From Solimonas sp. SE-A11 (GTDB lineage Bacteria; Pseudomonadota; Gammaproteobacteria; Nevskiales; Nevskiaceae): DNA of 64,000 nucleotides. A program made the translations under genes and the position numbers. Shown in pieces: positions 1 to 7,267 of the stretch. The stretch spans positions 1 to 64,000 of the forward strand of contig NZ_JAUASX010000023.1 of the NCBI RefSeq assembly GCF_030345715.1, given 5' to 3'. Under the pieces are notes generated by a model. That model ran no database searches and had not been told where the DNA came from. It worked only from the letters and a program-made list of their open reading frames with translations. Positions within the stretch are counted from its first letter, which is position 1, and each line of letters starts with the position of its first letter.

Positions 1-1
1 A

Positions 2-88
2 CCCAAGAAAGCACTCGGCGGGCTGGCGCCCGCCGTCTACGCCAAGCAGCTTGCTGCAAAGGCTATTACCATCAACCCAGGGCTCTAA
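2..88 (+). pseudogene. C-terminal end of an IS3-family transposase (OrfB), cut by window edge
   Basis: The frame opening at base 2 encodes 28 residues and ends at TAA 86-88. It reads PKKALGGLAPAVYAKQLA followed by AKAITINPGL. The PKKALGGLTPxxYA motif is the characteristic last segment of IS3-family integrase-type transposases (OrfB), where it follows the DDE catalytic core. Only the tail lies in the window, so whether the element is intact cannot be said. The right inverted repeat should lie between 89 and about 130, but I cannot delimit it without the left end. Confidence 0.7.
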
Positions 89-190
89 ACCAAACCGCTA
101 CTCAAGGCGGGGTAACGTCGGGACGGCGCCGCAGTGGCAGGAGCCGTGGTAGGTATTGGTGGGCATGGCGGTGCTCCGTTGGGAGCCGTT

Positions 191-217
191 CACCCTTCGA
201 CGGCCTCAGGGCGAGCG
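191..217. repeat. Short REP-like element (CTTCGACxxxCTCAGGGCGA type)
   Basis: This segment carries the dispersed motif CCTTCGACGGCCTCAGGGCG. Close relatives occur at about 1940-1980, 2014-2038 and 8801-8828, always between genes. It lies between the IS3 remnant and the GST gene end. Confidence 0.5.
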
Positions 218-239
218 GCTGCGGGGTGCGGGGGGAAAA

Positions 240-872
240 TCAGGCAGCCGGTTGCTGGGCGAGCAGCCTGGCGTCGAACTCCGACGCGCGCTGGACGGCG
301 GGGCGGTCGCAGACGCGGGCCGCGTATTGCTCGAAGACCGGCAGCTTGGGTACGGCACCGACCATCATGGTCCAGCGCAGGGCGGTGCCCCAGAGCACGT
401 CGGCAGCGATAAAGCGCTCACCCAGCAGCCAGGGTCCCTTCTCCAATTGCTTGGCCAACGTGTTGATGACGGTGTCGTAGTCGCCATAGGGCGAGCTGCT
501 GGGGACCGGCGGAGTGTGCTGGTTGATCTTGTCGACGATGGCGGGCTCGAAGCAGGCGGCGTAGAACGCGAGCCAGCGCAGGTAAGGGCCGCGCAGGGCG
601 TCGCCGATGGCGGGAGCCAGGGCCTTCTCGGGATAGAGATCGGCCAGGTACAGCGTGATGGCGATGCGCTCGGTGACCAGGGCGCCGTCATGGACGATGG
701 CGGGCACCTTGCCCAGTGGGTTGATGGCCAGGTATTCCGGGCCTCGCTGCTCGTTGTTCTTGAGGTCCAGCACCTTCAGCTCGTAGTCCGCGCCCAGTTC
801 TTCCATGAGCGCGAGGGTGGAGGCGGAACGGGACTGGGTGGCGTGGAAGAACGTGACCTTGCGATTGCTCAT
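240..872 (-). CDS. Glutathione S-transferase family protein
   Basis: This encodes 210 residues, a typical cytosolic GST length. The N-terminal thioredoxin-like half contains INPLGKVPAIV (cis-Pro loop) and the following LVTERIAITLYLADLY segment, where the T-E-R triplet occupies the position of the usual glutathione-binding ES pair. The C-terminal half is the all-helical domain with WLLGERFIAADVLWGTAL, the N-capping box region of GSTs. It should conjugate or otherwise use glutathione on electrophiles in the cytosol; the substrate is unknown. The ATG at 872 is chosen because an AAGGAGGT ribosome site lies just upstream; the frame extends further but without support. It is divergent from the WYL regulator at 968, which is therefore a candidate regulator. 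Confidence 0.9.
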   Translation of the reverse strand: MSNRKVTFFHATQSRSASTLALMEELGADYELKVLDLKNNEQRGPEYLAINPLGKVPAIVHDGALVTERIAITLYLADLYPEKALAPAIGDALRGPYLRWLAFYAACFEPAIVDKINQHTPPVPSSSPYGDYDTVINTLAKQLEKGPWLLGERFIAADVLWGTALRWTMMVGAVPKLPVFEQYAARVCDRPAVQRASEFDARLLAQQPAA

Positions 873-967
873 ATGAAACCTCCTTGGCGATGCGGCTTGT
901 GTGTGGACCGAGGAGACGAGCTTAGGGCCAATTGCGGACAGATTCGGCCCTCGATAGGATCGGCCGC

Positions 968-1927
968 ATGTTGACTGCCTCATCCCGGCTGCTGCGCCTG
1001 ATCGCCCTGCTGCAGAGCCGCCGCTATTGGTCCGGCCGGGAGCTGAGCGAGCGCCTGGAGGTGGATCCGCGCACGCTGCGGCGCGACGTGGAGCGGCTGC
1101 GCGAGCTGGGCTACCCGGTGCAGGCCTCGGCCGGCGTGGGGGGCGGCTACCAGATGGGTGCGGGCGCGGAAGTGCCGCCGATGCTGCTGGACGATGACGA
1201 GGCCGTGGCGGTGGCGGTGTCCTTGCGCGCGGCGACGGCGAGCGTGGCGGGGATCGAGGAGACGGCGATGCGGCTGCTGGCGAAGCTGGACCAGTTGCTG
1301 CCGGCGCGGCTGCGGCGGCGCGCCAGCGCGCTGCATGCGGTGACGATCTCGCTGCGCAGCGGCGAGCCGCTGGCGGATGCGGAGCTGCTGACCGGCACGG
1401 CGGCGGCCTGCCGCGACCAGGAGTGCCTGCAGTTCGGCTACCGCGACCGCGGTGGGCGCGTGACGCGGCGGCGCGTGGAGCCAATGCGCTTGGCCAATGC
1501 AGGACGGCGCTGGTACCTGGTGGCCTGGGACCTGCAGCGCGGCGACTGGCGCACCTTCCGCAGCGATCGCATGAGCGGGCCGCTGCAGGCGGGACCGCGC
1601 TTCACGCCGCGCATGCCGACGATGGACCTGGTGGAGTACGTGAAGCGGGCGATCTCGTTTGCGCCCTTCGAATACCAGTTGCGTATCCGCCTGCAGGGAT
1701 CGATGCAGGAAATGGCGCAGCGCCTGCCGCCCTGGGCGGGCGTGCTGGAACACGAGAGCGATACGAGCTGCATCCTGGCCACCGGCGCGGACAGTGTCGA
1801 GGCGATGGCGGCGCAGCTGATGTTCGCGCGCGACTTCGAGCTGGTGGAGCGGCCGGCGTGGTTGCCGGAGCTGCAGCGAGTGATTGGGGGGGCTGGGGAA
1901 GCGGGTGGGTTGAGTGGGGAAGGCTGA
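968..1927 (+). CDS. YafY-type transcriptional regulator, HTH plus WYL domain
   Basis: This 319-residue protein has an N-terminal winged HTH (residues about 4-60: SSRLLRLIALLQSRR, then SGRELSERLEVDPRTLRRDV) and a central-to-C-terminal WYL domain with RRWYLVAWDLQRGDWRTF near residue 180. WYL regulators usually bind a ligand or nucleic acid through this domain and control adjacent genes. The ATG at 968 starts exactly at the HTH; an upstream in-frame start at 932 would add a tail unlike the family. It diverges from the GST gene with a 95-base shared promoter region. The C-terminus is glycine-rich and probably disordered. Confidence 0.88.
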   Translation: MLTASSRLLRLIALLQSRRYWSGRELSERLEVDPRTLRRDVERLRELGYPVQASAGVGGGYQMGAGAEVPPMLLDDDEAVAVAVSLRAATASVAGIEETAMRLLAKLDQLLPARLRRRASALHAVTISLRSGEPLADAELLTGTAAACRDQECLQFGYRDRGGRVTRRRVEPMRLANAGRRWYLVAWDLQRGDWRTFRSDRMSGPLQAGPRFTPRMPTMDLVEYVKRAISFAPFEYQLRIRLQGSMQEMAQRLPPWAGVLEHESDTSCILATGADSVEAMAAQLMFARDFELVERPAWLPELQRVIGGAGEAGGLSGEG

Positions 1928-1940
1928 CGGAAGCGTTTGC

Positions 1941-2222
1941 CCTTCGATCCTTCGGCAGGCTCAGGACTTCAGGGCGAAGGCAGCCAGACTCCGTTACCAG
2001 GTTGCCTCCCGCACGTCGACAAGCTCAGTGCGAACGGCAACTCCAGCAAGCTTTCCTGCTGCATCCCTCTCCCCTTGCGGGAGAGGCGTATTTGCTTACT
2101 GATGAGTGACTCAATGTCACTCGCCAGCCTGGCAAACACGAAGGAGAGGGAAACCCGCAGAGAGTGGCTGGATCTTGATGGAGCCCCCTCTCCCCTGCCC
2201 CTCTCCCGCAATGGGAGAGGGG
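1941..2222. repeat. Intergenic cluster of REP-like palindromes
   Basis: The gap of about 300 bases between the WYL regulator and the desaturase holds only repeats. They are the CTTCGAxxxCTCAGG motif at 1941-1980, GTCGACAAGCTCAGTGCGAA at 2014-2033, a hairpin of CCTCTCC with GGGAGAGG at 2066-2086, and a perfect 10-base-pair hairpin at 2198-2222 (arms CCCCTCTCCC and GGGAGAGGGG, loop GCAAT). The last one sits just 3' of the desaturase and may protect the mRNA end or act as a weak terminator; it lacks a T-run. Confidence 0.6.
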
Positions 2223-2233
2223 AACACTGAACC

Positions 2234-3358
2234 TTAAGCCGCCAGCGGTAGCTCGCGCGGCTGCTCGGCATCGTTGGCCGGCACGGTGGCGCCGTTGCCG
2301 GGCTTGCGGCGGCCGGGCAGCGACAGCTTGGCGATGCGCTTCCAGGTGCTCAGCGTCTGCTGGAAGAAGGAGCCGGTGTTGTACGGCAGGCCGTGCTTCT
2401 TGCAGATGGCCTGCACCTCGGGGGAGATCTCGGCATAGCGGTGCGCCGGCAGGTCCGGGAACAGGTGGTGCTCGATCTGGAAGCTGAGGTTGCCGCTCAT
2501 GATGTGCATGAGCCGGCCGCCGTGGAAGTTGGCCGAGCCCAGCAGCTGGCGCACGTACCACTGGCCGCGGGTCTCGTCCTTGATCACGGACTCGGGGAAC
2601 TGCTCGACGTCTTCCGGGAAGTGGCCGTTGAAGATGACGGCGCAGGCCCAGACGTTGCGCGCCAGGTTGGCGGCGACGTTGCCGGCGAACACCAGCGGCG
2701 CCATCGGGCCACCCAGCAGCGGGAAGACCACGTAGTCCTTGGCCAGGTGCTTGCGCATCTTCTTCCACACCGGCTTGAACTCTTCCTTGAGCTGCTCGCC
2801 GGTCTTGGTCTTGTAGATCAGGTAGTCCTCGAGCTTGAGGTTCTGCACGGCGACGAAGTGCTGGAAGAAGGTGTGCAGGATGACCGTCAGCGGCAGGTTG
2901 GCGAGGAAGCGCGGCTCCCACTTCTGCTCTTCGGACATGCGCAGCAGGCCGTAGCCGATGTCGTGGTCGCGGTTGAGCACGTTGGTGTAGGTGTGGTGCT
3001 CGTAGTTGTGCGTCTGCTTCCAGTTCTTGGCAGTGTCCGCGCTGTCCCAGTCGAACTTCTGCGAGTTCAGCGCGGGGTCGCCCATGAAGTCGTACTGGCC
3101 GTGCATGACGTTGTGGCCGATCTCCATGTTGTCCAGGATCTTGGAGGCGCCCAGGGCGGCGACGCCCAGCGGCCAGGCCGGCGGGATCATGAGCATGACG
3201 CGGCCGGCGACTTCCAGCTGGCGCTGGCGGCGAATGATGCCGCGGATGTACTGCGCGTCACGTTCGCCAAGGTCGGCGAGGACACGGTTGCGGATGGCGT
3301 CCAGCTCGGTGCCGATGGCCTGGAACTGCTCGGGGGTCAGCTTCTGAAAGATGCCCAT
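2234..3358 (-). CDS. desB: Membrane fatty-acid (acyl-CoA) desaturase, DesB-like
   Basis: This encodes 374 residues. The three histidine boxes of membrane di-iron desaturases are present in order: HNVMH at 82-86, HNYEHH at 117-122 and QIEHH at 294-298. Hydrophobic segments at about 55-75, 155-172 and 212-245 fit a membrane enzyme. In Pseudomonas, DesB introduces a delta-9 double bond into acyl chains under aerobic conditions, with electrons from the partner DesC. The ATG at 3358 is preceded by GAGGAG; an upstream in-frame start is less likely. It is the second gene after the ferredoxin-reductase gene, as in the Pseudomonas desCB operon. Regulation probably follows the DesT-like operator upstream of the first gene. 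The QIEHH third box resembles front-end desaturases, but this is also normal for DesB/DesA3 proteins. Confidence 0.9.
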   Translation of the reverse strand: MGIFQKLTPEQFQAIGTELDAIRNRVLADLGERDAQYIRGIIRRQRQLEVAGRVMLMIPPAWPLGVAALGASKILDNMEIGHNVMHGQYDFMGDPALNSQKFDWDSADTAKNWKQTHNYEHHTYTNVLNRDHDIGYGLLRMSEEQKWEPRFLANLPLTVILHTFFQHFVAVQNLKLEDYLIYKTKTGEQLKEEFKPVWKKMRKHLAKDYVVFPLLGGPMAPLVFAGNVAANLARNVWACAVIFNGHFPEDVEQFPESVIKDETRGQWYVRQLLGSANFHGGRLMHIMSGNLSFQIEHHLFPDLPAHRYAEISPEVQAICKKHGLPYNTGSFFQQTLSTWKRIAKLSLPGRRKPGNGATVPANDAEQPRELPLAA

Positions 3359-3435
3359 GGTAGGTGCTCCTCTAGTCTTGTTTGAGAAGTCCGCGCCATG
3401 GATGGCGCGGTCTGTCACAGGGATGTGTGTATGAG

Positions 3436-4557
3436 TTAGATATCCAGGGTCACGGTGCCGACCGGCACGCTGACGCAGATCTGGATTTCCTGTTCGCCGG
3501 CTTCGCTGAGTTCGCCGGTGCGGACGTCGCGCACGACGCCGTTGGTCTTGCGACAGGTGCAGGCCTTGCAGATGCCCATGCGGCAGCCGGACTCGGGGCG
3601 CAGGCCGGCGGCCTCGGCCTGGTCCAGCAGGGTGGCGCCGCTGTTGACGGCCAGGCGCTCGCTGCGGGCGAAGCGCACTTCGCCCTCGGCGCCGCCGCTG
3701 TCGATCACCAGGGGGGCGACGGTGAAGCGCTCCAGGTGCAGGCGCTCGCTCAGGCCGTCTTCCGACCAGACCTTCTCCACGGCCTGCATCATCGCGGGCG
3801 GGCCGCAGAGGAAGGCGGTGGCTTCGCGGTAGTCCGGCACGGCGGCCAGCAACTGCTCGCGGCTGAAGAAGCCCTGCAGCTCGCCGCCCTGTTCGGGCTG
3901 GGCGTAGCAGCGGATCAGCTCGACGTTGGCGTGCTGGGCGGCGATCAGCGCCAGCTCGTTGGCGTAGATCATGTCGAGCGCGGTGTTGCAGTAATGCAGG
4001 AAGGTGATGCGGCCCGCGTGCTTCTCGTCGAGCAGGGTGCGCAGCATGGACATCACCGGGGTGATGCCGGAGCCGCCGCTGATCAGCAGCACGCGGTCAG
4101 GGCGCTGTTCCGGCAGGGCGAAGACGCCGTCGGCCTGCGAGAGCGTGACGACGGTGCCGGCGGTGAGCGCGGTCTTCAGGTGCCTGGAGACGAAGCCGCC
4201 GGCGTGGGCCTTGGCGGTGAGCTCGATCAGGCCGTCGGCGGCATGCACGGAGTTGGCCGGGGAGTAGCAGCGCATGCGGCGCACGCCGTTGATCTCCACG
4301 GTGAGGCGCACGAACTGGCCGGCGCGGAAGCCCTGCCAGTTGCCGTTGGGGCGCAGCGTCAGCGTGACACTGTCGGCGGTGCCGTGCTTCACGGCGACGA
4401 TCTCGGCGCGCACTTCATGCACGGACCAGGTCGGGTTGAACAGCTCGAGGTAGCGGTCCACGCCGTGCGGGGTGGTCAGCGTCTCGGCCAGGCGCGAGCT
4501 GAGGAGGCGGCGGACGCCGGACTTCAGGAAGCTGTTGCTGGTGGTGGCGGTGTTCAT
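3436..4557 (-). CDS. desC: Ferredoxin-NAD(P)H reductase partner of the desaturase, DesC-like
   Basis: This 373-residue protein has an FAD-binding domain (RMRCYSPAN at about 95-103), an NAD(P)-binding domain (ISGGSGITPVMSML at 159-172 and FLCGPPAMM at 249-257) and a C-terminal plant-type [2Fe-2S] ferredoxin domain with cysteines 325, 330, 333 and 361. It would pass electrons from NAD(P)H through FAD and the iron-sulfur centre to the desaturase di-iron site. It is the first gene of the two-gene operon; 77 bases separate it from desB. The start ATG at 4557 lies just downstream of a palindrome and a DesT-like operator, giving a short leader. Confidence 0.9.
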   Translation of the reverse strand: MNTATTSNSFLKSGVRRLLSSRLAETLTTPHGVDRYLELFNPTWSVHEVRAEIVAVKHGTADSVTLTLRPNGNWQGFRAGQFVRLTVEINGVRRMRCYSPANSVHAADGLIELTAKAHAGGFVSRHLKTALTAGTVVTLSQADGVFALPEQRPDRVLLISGGSGITPVMSMLRTLLDEKHAGRITFLHYCNTALDMIYANELALIAAQHANVELIRCYAQPEQGGELQGFFSREQLLAAVPDYREATAFLCGPPAMMQAVEKVWSEDGLSERLHLERFTVAPLVIDSGGAEGEVRFARSERLAVNSGATLLDQAEAAGLRPESGCRMGICKACTCRKTNGVVRDVRTGELSEAGEQEIQICVSVPVGTVTLDI

Positions 4558-4570
4558 CTGCGGCTCAGGT

Positions 4571-4590
4571 TGGTGAACAAGTGTGCACCA
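4571..4590. promoter_or_regulatory. Imperfect palindrome in the desC leader
   Basis: TGGTGAACAAGTGTGCACCA is a 20-base imperfect dyad, with eight of ten base pairs matching. It shares the GTGAACA half-site with the operator at 4613-4630 and lies 14-33 bases upstream of the desC start codon. It may be a second, weaker repressor site. Confidence 0.5.
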
Positions 4591-4612
4591 TCTTGTTCCC
4601 TGAGACTCGCGG

Positions 4613-4630
4613 TGTCAACAGTTGTTCACT
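4613..4630 (-). promoter_or_regulatory. DesT-like operator upstream of desC
   Basis: On the minus strand these bases read AGTGAACAACTGTTGACA. The arrangement AGTGAAC-N3-TGTTGAC closely matches the palindrome I recall for Pseudomonas DesT at the desCB promoter. DesT is a TetR-type sensor of the saturated/unsaturated acyl-CoA ratio. A further AGTGAACA half-site lies at 4679-4686, and the stretch between is AT-rich as expected of a promoter. The match rests on recollection of the published site and was not checked. Confidence 0.65.
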
Positions 4631-4834
4631 GAATTTTGTTAATTTATTGTTTTTGAAGTATTTTTAGTTAAATATTTTAGTGAACATTTCCGCATTATGC
4701 AGGGCTTCAGGGGTGTTCGGCGAGGGAATCTGCGGGGAATGGGGGAACAATCCTGCGGGATGCGGGAATGAGCGGCGGCAGGGTATGGGAGTGAGCTCGC
4801 GGCCAACGACCGCTCCTCCCGGTGCTTTTCATGT

Positions 4835-4997
4835 GGGAGCGACGCACGTCGCGAGGGACACGCTGGAAGATCGCGACTTGCGTCGCTCCCGCGGGGTGGG
4901 CTTTCAACGGGGACCGGTGGATTCATACAGGTGGCTTGTCGCGAGCAAGCTCGCTCCTGCAGAGGGACACATCTGTACGAGCGAGCCTGCTCGCGAC
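4835..4997. repeat. Two REP-type inverted repeats in the desC-TetR gap
   Basis: The gap of about 360 bases between the desC promoter and the TetR gene contains two long inverted repeats. GGGAGCGACGCACGTCGCGA at 4835-4854 pairs with 4871-4890 with one mismatch. GTCGCGAGCAAGCTCGCTC at 4938-4956 pairs with 4979-4997 with one mismatch. Both are of the GAGC-rich kind common in Pseudomonas and relatives. I see no gene between 4690 and 5053. Confidence 0.7.
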
Positions 4998-5053
4998 ACC
5001 GCAGCCTGGCGGCGCTCCCCGGCTTCGCTACGCCAAACCGGGTTGCGACGCCG

Positions 5054-5725
5054 CTACTTGAGGAGACGCGCGGCGGTCTTGTCGTCGGCCAGCAGCTTCA
5101 CGGTGACGTAGACACCGGGCTCGACCAGGCGCGTGAGGTTACCGGCGCCGTTGTTGCGCACTTCGTCGGTAACGCGGGCGAGCAGGCCGGCGACGAGGAA
5201 GGTGGGGACGAAGTCCGGCAGCGGCGGCAGGCCAGGCTGCTCGCGGCGGATGCGCTCGGCGATGCGGCGGAACAGCTGGATGTAGGGCTGCGCAGCGCGT
5301 TGGTGCTGCACGGCGGCCTCGCCGCCCGCCAGCGGCAGCTCCAGCAGCCAGGCGCGGGCCAGGCCGGGGCGCTCCTCCCACCATTTGAGCCAGGCCGTGA
5401 GGCCGCGGCGCACGCCCTCGATCCAGTCCTGCTCCAGGCCGAAGGTCTCCATGGTGGTGAAGACGTCGGCTGCCGCTTCTTCGGCGGCGGCGAGGAAGCA
5501 CTCCTGCTTGTCCTGGAAGAACTCGTAGAAGGCGTTGCGCGAGACGCGCGCGGCCGCCACCACGGCGGGCACGGTGGTGGCGACGTAGCCCTGCTCCGCC
5601 ACCAGCGCGAGCATGGCCTTGACCACGCGCTCGCGCTGCGAGGCGCGCACGAACTGGCTGGAAAGGCCGTGGCGGCCTCGTGGCAGGGGGGCACCGCTGA
5701 AGGGGGTCTTGCGCTTTGAAGACAT
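5054..5725 (-). CDS. TetR-family transcriptional regulator, divergent from lipase
   Basis: This 223-residue protein has a TetR HTH at about residues 28-75 (RERVVKAMLALVAEQGYVAT, then VPAVVAAARVSRNAFYEFFQ with the usual F-Y-x-x-F end of the recognition helix). The ligand domain follows, with a tryptophan-rich segment (LTAWLKWWEERPGLARAWLLEL). It lies divergent to the secreted lipase, with a perfect palindrome between them, so it probably represses itself and perhaps the lipase. The ATG at 5725 is preferred because a TATAAT -10 box (5733-5738 on this strand) lies seven bases upstream, which would give an almost leaderless mRNA. The alternative ATG at 5755 falls inside the palindrome. Confidence 0.85.
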   Translation of the reverse strand: MSSKRKTPFSGAPLPRGRHGLSSQFVRASQRERVVKAMLALVAEQGYVATTVPAVVAAARVSRNAFYEFFQDKQECFLAAAEEAAADVFTTMETFGLEQDWIEGVRRGLTAWLKWWEERPGLARAWLLELPLAGGEAAVQHQRAAQPYIQLFRRIAERIRREQPGLPPLPDFVPTFLVAGLLARVTDEVRNNGAGNLTRLVEPGVYVTVKLLADDKTAARLLK

Positions 5726-5732
5726 GCGCGTA

Positions 5733-5738
5733 TTATAA
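5733..5738 (-). promoter_or_regulatory. -10 element (TATAAT) of the TetR gene
   Basis: On the minus strand this reads TATAAT, seven bases before the ATG at 5725. Transcription would begin at or within a base or two of the start codon. No good -35 is visible; the region that would hold it overlaps the palindrome at 5748-5765, consistent with repression by occlusion. Confidence 0.5.
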
Positions 5739-5747
5739 GTTCCATCA

Positions 5748-5765
5748 GAAGACATTCATGTCTTC
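5748..5765. promoter_or_regulatory. Perfect palindromic operator for the TetR regulator
   Basis: GAAGACAT-TC-ATGTCTTC is a perfect inverted repeat with eight-base arms. A third copy of the half-site, GAAGACAT, lies at 5718-5725 overlapping the TetR start codon. It sits between the divergent TetR and lipase genes and is the obvious binding site for the repressor. Confidence 0.7.
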
Positions 5766-5898
5766 AAATAACGACAAGCCCATACACCGACCGGCAGGCG
5801 GCGCCTTTTGAGCGCTTCCGCACGGCGGGGAGACGGGTCGCGGCGCGCAATGCGTCGCGACCTCCCAGTGCAAGTGGTGCAACGAGGAGAGAGGGTCC

Positions 5899-7251
5899 AT
5901 GAAGCCGAAAAAGGCTTGGGCGGTCGCGTGCGCGACGGTCCTGATGTGCTGTTCGTGGGTCGCGGAGGCGGCCAATTCCTACCCGATCGTGCTGGTCCAT
6001 GGCTTTTCCGGCTGGGGACGCAACGAGCTGTTCGGGCTGCAGTATTGGGGCGGCGGTTTCCAGGTCGGCGGCAACCGCGACCTGCAGGAGCAACTGAAGG
6101 CGGCGGGTTATCCGACCTACACGGCGGCAGTGGGGCCGATCAGTTCCAACTGGGACCGCGCGGTGGAGCTCTTCTACCAAATCAAGGGCGGCTGCGTGGA
6201 CTACGGCCCCTGGCACAGCACGCACCTGGAGATGACCAACGGCGCGCTCGACTCGCGCACGCACATCCGCAAGCTGGACGGGACCAACGGCGCGCCGCGG
6301 CGCTGCTGGGCGAAGGACCCGGCCAACAATCCCTACAACGATCCGCTGGCGCTGTATCCGCAATGGGGCGACGACCCGTCCAAGAAGATCCACCTGGTGG
6401 CGCACAGCCAGGGCGGGCAGACGGCGCGCATGCTGCTACAGCTGTTGCGCAACGGCTCGCCGCAGGACCTGAACGCAGACACGGCGCTGTACAACGAGGC
6501 AACGCAGAAGAACCCGTTCACCGGCGGCAAGAACTGGGTGTCCAGCATCACCACGCTGGCGACGCCGCATGACGGCACCACGCTGGCCAGCGGCGTGCAG
6601 CTGCTGCCGATGGTGCAGCAGCTGGCGGGCGCGGCGGCGGCGGTGGCGGGCCTGGTGTCGAGCGACGCGGTGATCTTCGATCTGAAGCTGGACCAGTGGG
6701 GCCTGAAGCGCAACGCGGGCGAGAGCTTCGGCAGCTACTACAACCGCGTGAAGGCCTCGGCGATCTGGAACACGTCCAAGGACGTGAGCCTCTGGGACCT
6801 GTCTCCGGACGGAGCGAAGGAGATCAACCAGAAGGCGCAGCATTTCAACGATGTCTACTACTACTCCTACGGCACGCAGACGACGTTCAAGGGCGTGCTC
6901 AGCGGGCGGCACTACCCGATCCTGCAGACCTTCCTGCCGTTCCAGCCGCAGACGCTGTTCATGGGCGGCTACACGCGCAACGAATCGGGCAAGGTGACGA
7001 TCGACTCCAGCTGGTGGCCCAACGACTGCGTGGTGAACACGCGCAGCACGCGCTCCCCGACGCTGGGCGTGGCCTCGCCGGTGGTGGACTATACGGGTGT
7101 GTCGCAGGCCGGCAAGTGGAACTACATGGGCCTGTGGTCCAACTGGGATCACGTGGACATCATCGGCGTGCTGACCGAGAAGGACGTGAACTACCTGAAG
7201 AACAACCTCTACCTGCCCCAGGCCGCACGCCTGAAGGCCCTGCCCAACTGA
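5899..7251 (+). CDS. Secreted triacylglycerol lipase, family I.5-like
   Basis: This 450-residue protein has an N-terminal signal peptide ending near AEA-AN (residue 24-25). The sequence follows the Geobacillus/Staphylococcus (I.5/I.6) lipase pattern. VLVHGFSGWG at 31-40 gives the oxyanion loop, AHSQGGQTAR holds the nucleophile Ser170, and LATPHDGTTLA and DLKLDQWGLKR follow. WPNDCVVNT places Asp376 and NWDHVDIIG places His418 as the rest of the triad. The VDYG stretch near residue 100 with nearby histidines matches the zinc-binding region of the thermophile lipases. It would hydrolyse long-chain triacylglycerols outside the cell. GAGGAGAGAGG provides the ribosome site. It is followed 16 bases later by a lectin gene, evidently one operon. 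Confidence 0.92.
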   Translation: MKPKKAWAVACATVLMCCSWVAEAANSYPIVLVHGFSGWGRNELFGLQYWGGGFQVGGNRDLQEQLKAAGYPTYTAAVGPISSNWDRAVELFYQIKGGCVDYGPWHSTHLEMTNGALDSRTHIRKLDGTNGAPRRCWAKDPANNPYNDPLALYPQWGDDPSKKIHLVAHSQGGQTARMLLQLLRNGSPQDLNADTALYNEATQKNPFTGGKNWVSSITTLATPHDGTTLASGVQLLPMVQQLAGAAAAVAGLVSSDAVIFDLKLDQWGLKRNAGESFGSYYNRVKASAIWNTSKDVSLWDLSPDGAKEINQKAQHFNDVYYYSYGTQTTFKGVLSGRHYPILQTFLPFQPQTLFMGGYTRNESGKVTIDSSWWPNDCVVNTRSTRSPTLGVASPVVDYTGVSQAGKWNYMGLWSNWDHVDIIGVLTEKDVNYLKNNLYLPQAARLKALPN

Positions 7252-7267
7252 GCCCGGGGACGAAAAC

